DNA of 36,550 nt from an uncultured Colwellia sp. (lineage in GTDB: Bacteria; Pseudomonadota; Gammaproteobacteria; Enterobacterales; Alteromonadaceae). A program made the position numbers and the translations under genes. Location of the stretch: NCBI GenBank assembly GCA_913020705.1, contig CAJWBY010000022.1, positions 1 to 36,550 on the forward strand, read 5' to 3'. The notes below the pieces were generated by a model, which saw nothing but the letters and a program-made list of their open reading frames with translations, searched no databases and was not told the origin of the DNA. Shown here piece by piece: positions 33,266 through 36,550 of this stretch; the first letter of the stretch is position 1; each line of letters starts with the position of its first letter.

Positions 33266-34268
33266 TCCCGTACCAGTAGTATCGGTTATCATCCCAATGT
33301 ATAACGTTGGAAAATACATCGAACAAAGTATTAATAGTGTTCTTAAACAAACGTATCATCATTTCGAACTTATTCTAGTTGACGATGGTTGTCTTGATGA
33401 CACGTTAAATGAAGTTAATAAATTTTCAGACCCTCGTATCAGGGTTATTCATCAAAAAAACAGAGGTTTGTCAGGTGCGCGTAATACCGGTATTGATGCT
33501 GCAAGAGGCTTGTATGTGGCTTTACTTGATGCAGATGATTATTGGGCTAAGGATAAGTTAGCGAAACATATTCAACATTTATCAGCTAACCCTAAAGTAG
33601 GTGTTAGTTATAGTTCGTCACTATTTATTAATGAAGAAGGTGTACTTTTAGGCGTTGGACAATATCCAAAACTTAAAGATATTACAACGCAGCATATCTT
33701 TTGCCGTAATCCTGTAGGAAATGGATCTTCACCCGTCATAAGAAGATCTTTATTATCAGAGATCGGCTACTTCGGTGTTAAAAGAGATAAATATAGAAAA
33801 ATGTACTTTGATGAGACGTTAAGACAATCTGAAGATATTGAGCTATGGACTCGAATAGCGTTAACGACGTCTTGGAAATTTGCAGGAATTAAAAAGCCAT
33901 TAACTTATTATCGTGTTAACAATTCAGGATTATCTGCTGATGTTGATAAGCAGTTTGCAAGTTGGCAACATGCAGTAATGTTAAACAAAGATTCAAACCC
34001 TAAATTTTTCAAACAGTTTTATAGTCTGGCAAAAGCATATCAACTAAGGTATTTAGCAAGAAGGGCTATACAGTCTGAAAGTAAGCTGACTGCTTTTAAG
34101 CTTATTCATCAAGCTATGTTCTGTAATTTTAGAATTGTTTTTCAAGAACCTAGCCGAACGATTATGACATTAGGTTGTGCTTGGTTGAAATTTTTGCCCC
34201 GTGAACTTTATAATTCCATAGAAAAGTTTGCGATGCATAATTTTGGCAACAGTTCGGTTAAACAATAA
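33255..34268 (+). CDS. Family 2 glycosyltransferase (GT-A)
   Basis: This 337-residue GT2 has VSVIIPMYNVGKYIEQSINS and ELILVDDGCLDDT (nucleotide binding), then GLSGARNTGIDAARGLYVAL and LDADDYW with the DXD metal site near residue 95. SEDIELWTR holds the acceptor-side acid near 195. There is no membrane segment. AGGAAG precedes the ATG, which lies inside the end of the frameshifted wzx gene, so translation was probably coupled. Loss of wzx reading could reduce expression. It is probably part of the same EPS pathway. Confidence 0.9.
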   Translation: MKANPVPVVSVIIPMYNVGKYIEQSINSVLKQTYHHFELILVDDGCLDDTLNEVNKFSDPRIRVIHQKNRGLSGARNTGIDAARGLYVALLDADDYWAKDKLAKHIQHLSANPKVGVSYSSSLFINEEGVLLGVGQYPKLKDITTQHIFCRNPVGNGSSPVIRRSLLSEIGYFGVKRDKYRKMYFDETLRQSEDIELWTRIALTTSWKFAGIKKPLTYYRVNNSGLSADVDKQFASWQHAVMLNKDSNPKFFKQFYSLAKAYQLRYLARRAIQSESKLTAFKLIHQAMFCNFRIVFQEPSRTIMTLGCAWLKFLPRELYNSIEKFAMHNFGNSSVKQ

Positions 34269-34344
34269 TGTCGAAGTAGTGATTAATATCTATAATTCAT
34301 ATTACCTTGTTAATGAGTTTAATCCTCATGTCATATTTCAATTA

Positions 34345-34366
34345 AACGGGTCACACTAGGCCCGTT
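34345..34366 (+). terminator. Weak hairpin after the GT2 gene
   Basis: An 8-base stem with one G-U pair (AACGGGTC, 34345-34352, with GGCCCGTT, 34359-34366) lies 77 bases after the GT2 stop and is followed only by AATTTG. It probably marks the right end of the EPS locus. Confidence 0.5.
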
Positions 34367-34482
34367 AATTTGAATGCTGAATGAATGTTAAATACAAACG
34401 TCTTCACATACTCATGACATTTATCGGTAATTAAGCCAACGAATCTTTCATTTAACAAAGCCAAATGGGCAATAGAGGTAAT

Positions 34483-34893
34483 ATGGCTCGTATTAAAAAA
34501 TCAGATGAAAATTCAAAAGTTAATCAGCTCTTAAGTGGCATGGAAAAATCTGTTGCTGAAAGCTTTACCTACCAACAACGGAAAGCCCTGAGAAAAAGTA
34601 TTAACACGCAAGACTGGCGCAGTCACAATGTAGATTTTAGACCTACTTTGGCGTTGCCATTTCTGCCTTGGAGCTTCTATGTTGTTTTCCTTGTAGGTGT
34701 GAACAGGAGAGGACTGTTACCTGCGGAACGATTTATTGCTTTTACTATGTTTCTATTAGCTATATTTGTTTTTGGTTTAATTTTAGTTGGTTGTCTTTTT
34801 GTACTTATTTATCTATTAAAATCTTGGTTAGGTATAGATTTATTCCCAAATGAATCATTAGGTATTTGGGATAAGTTCAAAAGTTATTTTTAA
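34483..34893 (+). CDS. Small membrane protein of unknown function
   Basis: A 136-residue protein. The first 65 residues are polar and basic (MARIKKSDENSKVNQLLSG, TYQQRKALRKSINTQDWRSH). Two hydrophobic helices follow (about 63-75, LPWSFYVVFLVGV, and 88-117, IAFTMFLLAIFVFGLILVGC onward). It has a short polar tail. AGAGG lies about 4 bases before ATG 34483; a start at 34465 lacks this. I do not recognise the family. It stands beyond the EPS locus terminator and its role is unknown. Confidence 0.65.
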   Translation: MARIKKSDENSKVNQLLSGMEKSVAESFTYQQRKALRKSINTQDWRSHNVDFRPTLALPFLPWSFYVVFLVGVNRRGLLPAERFIAFTMFLLAIFVFGLILVGCLFVLIYLLKSWLGIDLFPNESLGIWDKFKSYF

Positions 34894-35085
34894 TCCTATC
34901 TACTTAATTAAGAGATTATTAATACAAATTATCACCATACAATGTTTGAGGATCTGCTAACACTTTAAAAAAACGATAGTTTTAGTATTAAATAACGTCT
35001 AATAGTGGTTAAATAAAAAACTATAATAATTGATAGAATCAATTTAATAATAATAATTCGTATTTTAATTAGTAGGGGAAGTTGA

Positions 35086-35529
35086 ATGAGTGAGATTAAA
35101 AGTAATGATGGAATAGAAAATGAAAACTTATTTAGAGCTTTGTTTTGCGCACCAACCGCTATTTTATTAGTGTTGTTTGCTGAGAGTTTTTTGATGTCTT
35201 CGGGGGTTGCTTTATTTAAAGTTATTTATGTATTAATGGCCTTGTATTTTACCCTCAGTACGCTTGCCTATGCCGCTTATTATACAAATGAACTTTATGA
35301 GGGCGAAACTGAAAAATTCATTAAAAATGATAATTTATTTAAAACTATTATTTTTGCACCATTATCCGTTGTCTTTTGGTACTTCGCTTTAAATTCAATT
35401 ATGTCTTCAGGGCATATTGTTTTTAATGCAACATATGTTGTATTAGCATTGCTTTGCACTCTGTTTACGCTTGCTTATGCGGCATTTTATACTAACGATT
35501 GTTATGCGGCTGATGAGCATAGTGCATGA
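35086..35529 (+). CDS. Four-helix membrane protein made of two tandem repeats
   Basis: A 147-residue protein of two homologous halves of about 60 residues. NLFRALFCAPTAILLV to LAYAAYYTNELY (about 14-71) matches NLFKTIIFAPLSVVFW to LAYAAFYTNDCY (about 84-141). Shared features are NLF, AP, MSSG, a long hydrophobic helix and the end LAYAAxYTN. Each half has two membrane helices. AGGGGAAG precedes the ATG. No known family is recognised. Hairpins follow the gene. Duplication of a two-helix unit suggests a small pore, scaffold or pseudo-dimer, but nothing more can be claimed. Confidence 0.75.
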   Translation: MSEIKSNDGIENENLFRALFCAPTAILLVLFAESFLMSSGVALFKVIYVLMALYFTLSTLAYAAYYTNELYEGETEKFIKNDNLFKTIIFAPLSVVFWYFALNSIMSSGHIVFNATYVVLALLCTLFTLAYAAFYTNDCYAADEHSA

Positions 35530-35532
35530 TGA

Positions 35533-35566
35533 ACTGAGTTAAATTAATATATTAATTTAACTCAGT
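35533..35566. repeat. Perfect 34-base palindrome after the duplicated membrane gene
   Basis: ACTGAGTTAAATTAAT (35533-35548), the centre AT and the exact complement (35551-35566) form a 16-base stem just after the stop at 35529. It may act as an RNA-stabilising hairpin or weak terminator; there is no T run directly after it. Confidence 0.6.
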
Positions 35567-35608
35567 ATTATTAAGTGAATTTCAATTACGATTCATCACA
35601 AGATTAAG

Positions 35609-35638
35609 AAAGCCTGTTACGAAAGTAATAGGCTTTTT
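35609..35638 (+). terminator. Rho-independent terminator, possibly bidirectional
   Basis: The stem AAAGCCTGTTAC (35609-35620) pairs with GTAATAGGCTTT (35625-35636) with one G-U pair and a GAAA tetraloop, running into five T (35634-35638). On the minus strand the hairpin is followed by a weaker T-rich stretch, so it may also serve the TetR fusion gene. Confidence 0.8.
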
Positions 35639-35764
35639 AACTTCTACATTATTAAAAAAACAGATGTTTACTTCGGTGTTTTAAGCAACAAAGACCAACG
35701 CATCAACGTTGAATTAAGCGTTTTCCCTTTTCAAAAAAATTGATTATTAATCGCATTAAATATT

Positions 35765-36550
35765 TTATTGATCTCTATACTGTTCGAAAAGATTGGTTAT
35801 AACAGGTATCATTGTTTTAGCGGAATTCAAATCATGCTGAACAAATGCGGTACTTATACAGCCTTCTTTTAATATACAAAGCGTGTTAGTTAATTCATTT
35901 GCATCAAGGCTTGAAGAACATATAACTTTTACATGTTCATATATTAACGCTCTAATTTGTAGCTTATGATTTTTACACTGTTCGTATATATCTGCATTTA
36001 TTCCTTTATACTCAGCACTCGCATTAAGAAAAAAACAGCCTCTAAATTCGCCTAACGGAATTACTTCAGATTTAAACCAATGATCTAATCCATGAAAAAC
36101 ATTTAAAAGCGCAATTTCACCCGCAGGTGCTTCAGCTAATTTATTTTTAAACCATGTCGTGAAGTTATTATCCCTTTTCATAATCGCTGCAATGATTAGG
36201 TCATCTTTACTTTTGAAATGGTTATAAAGTGTTTTTTTAGCAATACCTGATTCTGTCAGAATTTCATTTATACCTACGGCATGTATACCGAATTGATAAA
36301 ACAATTGAAGTGCGGTATCAATTAATTCATTTTTTTTAAGGCTCATAAAAGAATGAATAGCTATCGCTGCAATTATAACTATGCCTCCTTGAATGGTTTC
36401 TAAACTTGGCTGTTCTTTTATTACTAGCCATACCCAAATAGGACCAATTATAGTTTCTAAAAGAAAGAAAAGATTAACTTCTGCTGCTGTAATAAACCTA
36501 GGTGCAATTGTTACTAGCACAAACGGTATAGCCACACATAAAATACACAT
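35765..36550 (-). CDS. Drug/metabolite transporter C-terminus fused in frame to a TetR regulator (partial)
   Basis: The frame enters from the right edge. Residues 1-68 of the visible part are the last membrane helices of an EamA/DMT transporter (FFLLETIIGPIWVWLVIKEQ, then PSLETIQGGIVIIAAIAIHS). Without a stop it continues at Met69 into a complete TetR-type repressor: MSLKKNELIDTALQLFYQFG, GINEILTESGIAKKTLYNHF as the helix-turn-helix, then a ligand-binding domain of about 140 residues. No ribosome binding site precedes Met69 (36346), so the regulator may be made only as part of the fusion. In DMT proteins the last helix ends in the cytoplasm, which suits a tethered DNA-binding domain. The gene is cut by the window edge. 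Confidence 0.75.
   Translation of the reverse strand: MCILCVAIPFVLVTIAPRFITAAEVNLFFLLETIIGPIWVWLVIKEQPSLETIQGGIVIIAAIAIHSFMSLKKNELIDTALQLFYQFGIHAVGINEILTESGIAKKTLYNHFKSKDDLIIAAIMKRDNNFTTWFKNKLAEAPAGEIALLNVFHGLDHWFKSEVIPLGEFRGCFFLNASAEYKGINADIYEQCKNHKLQIRALIYEHVKVICSSSLDANELTNTLCILKEGCISTAFVQHDLNSAKTMIPVITNLFEQYRDQ

Noticed and set aside
1..36550. tRNA, rRNA, CRISPR arrays, insertion sequences, prophage genes
   Set aside because: None was seen: no cloverleaf-like or rRNA-like stretches, no regular spacer repeats, no transposase or integrase motifs.

Overview
The window is AT-rich, with short intergenic gaps and gammaproteobacterial gene content. It most resembles a marine Alteromonadales-type bacterium (Colwellia/Thalassotalea-like); that assignment is inferred from gene families only. 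Nearly all of it is one exopolysaccharide (EPS) locus whose core resembles the Vibrio fischeri syp locus. A nitric-oxide (H-NOX) two-component module is embedded in it.

Layout. Positions 1-13 hold the probable first codons of a gene leaving the window. Positions 151-2631 (minus) hold an internally deleted glmS remnant, a hexapeptide acyltransferase and a glycosyltransferase (GT). Positions 3243-7008 (minus) hold a GT fragment, a Wzx flippase, a kinase-fold protein and a GT4 gene broken by an in-frame TGA. Positions 7141-13318 hold a GT2, a divergent GT4, a membrane-anchored endonuclease/exonuclease/phosphatase-fold protein that lacks its catalytic Glu, small hypothetical genes and a Wzy/ligase-like polymerase. 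Positions 14006-18018 (minus) hold STAS (SypA-like), OmpA lipoprotein (SypB-like), six-SLBB export protein (SypC-like) and CpsD-like ATPase (SypD-like). Positions 18236-24019 (minus) hold a lipoprotein, Wzz/GumC (SypO-like), GT4 (SypP-like), GT2 (SypQ-like), undecaprenyl-phosphate sugar transferase (SypR-like) and a YvcK/CofD protein. Positions 24324-26908 (minus) hold a lipoprotein and a large secreted LruC-domain protein, a probable matrix protein. Positions 27229-30029 (minus) hold a histidine kinase (HnoK-like), H-NOX and a response regulator with degenerate HD-GYP (HnoD-like). A sigma54-type response regulator (SypG/HnoC-like) is divergent at 30321-31793. Positions 31977-34268 (plus) hold a frameshifted second Wzx and a GT2. 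The right end has two small membrane proteins and an in-frame fusion of a drug/metabolite transporter C-terminus to a TetR regulator, which runs off the edge.

The main observation is that the EPS transcription units are preceded by sigma54-type -24/-12 elements (TGGCA-N7-TGC or one mismatch from it). They lie at 2697-2682, 7111-7096, 7061-7076, 11661-11676, 18071-18056, 24073-24058 and 26974-26959. None was found in front of the H-NOX operon. Short TTGCAAAATGCAA or AATTCGCAATT-like motifs recur about 35-115 bp upstream of several of them. With a sigma54 activator encoded beside the NO sensor, and no SypE- or SypF-type gene in the window, the simplest model is a syp-like matrix regulon controlled by H-NOX/HnoK signalling. 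Several sugar-assembly genes (glmS, GT, wzx2, GT fragment) are broken while the export core is intact, so the polysaccharide structure appears to be diverging.
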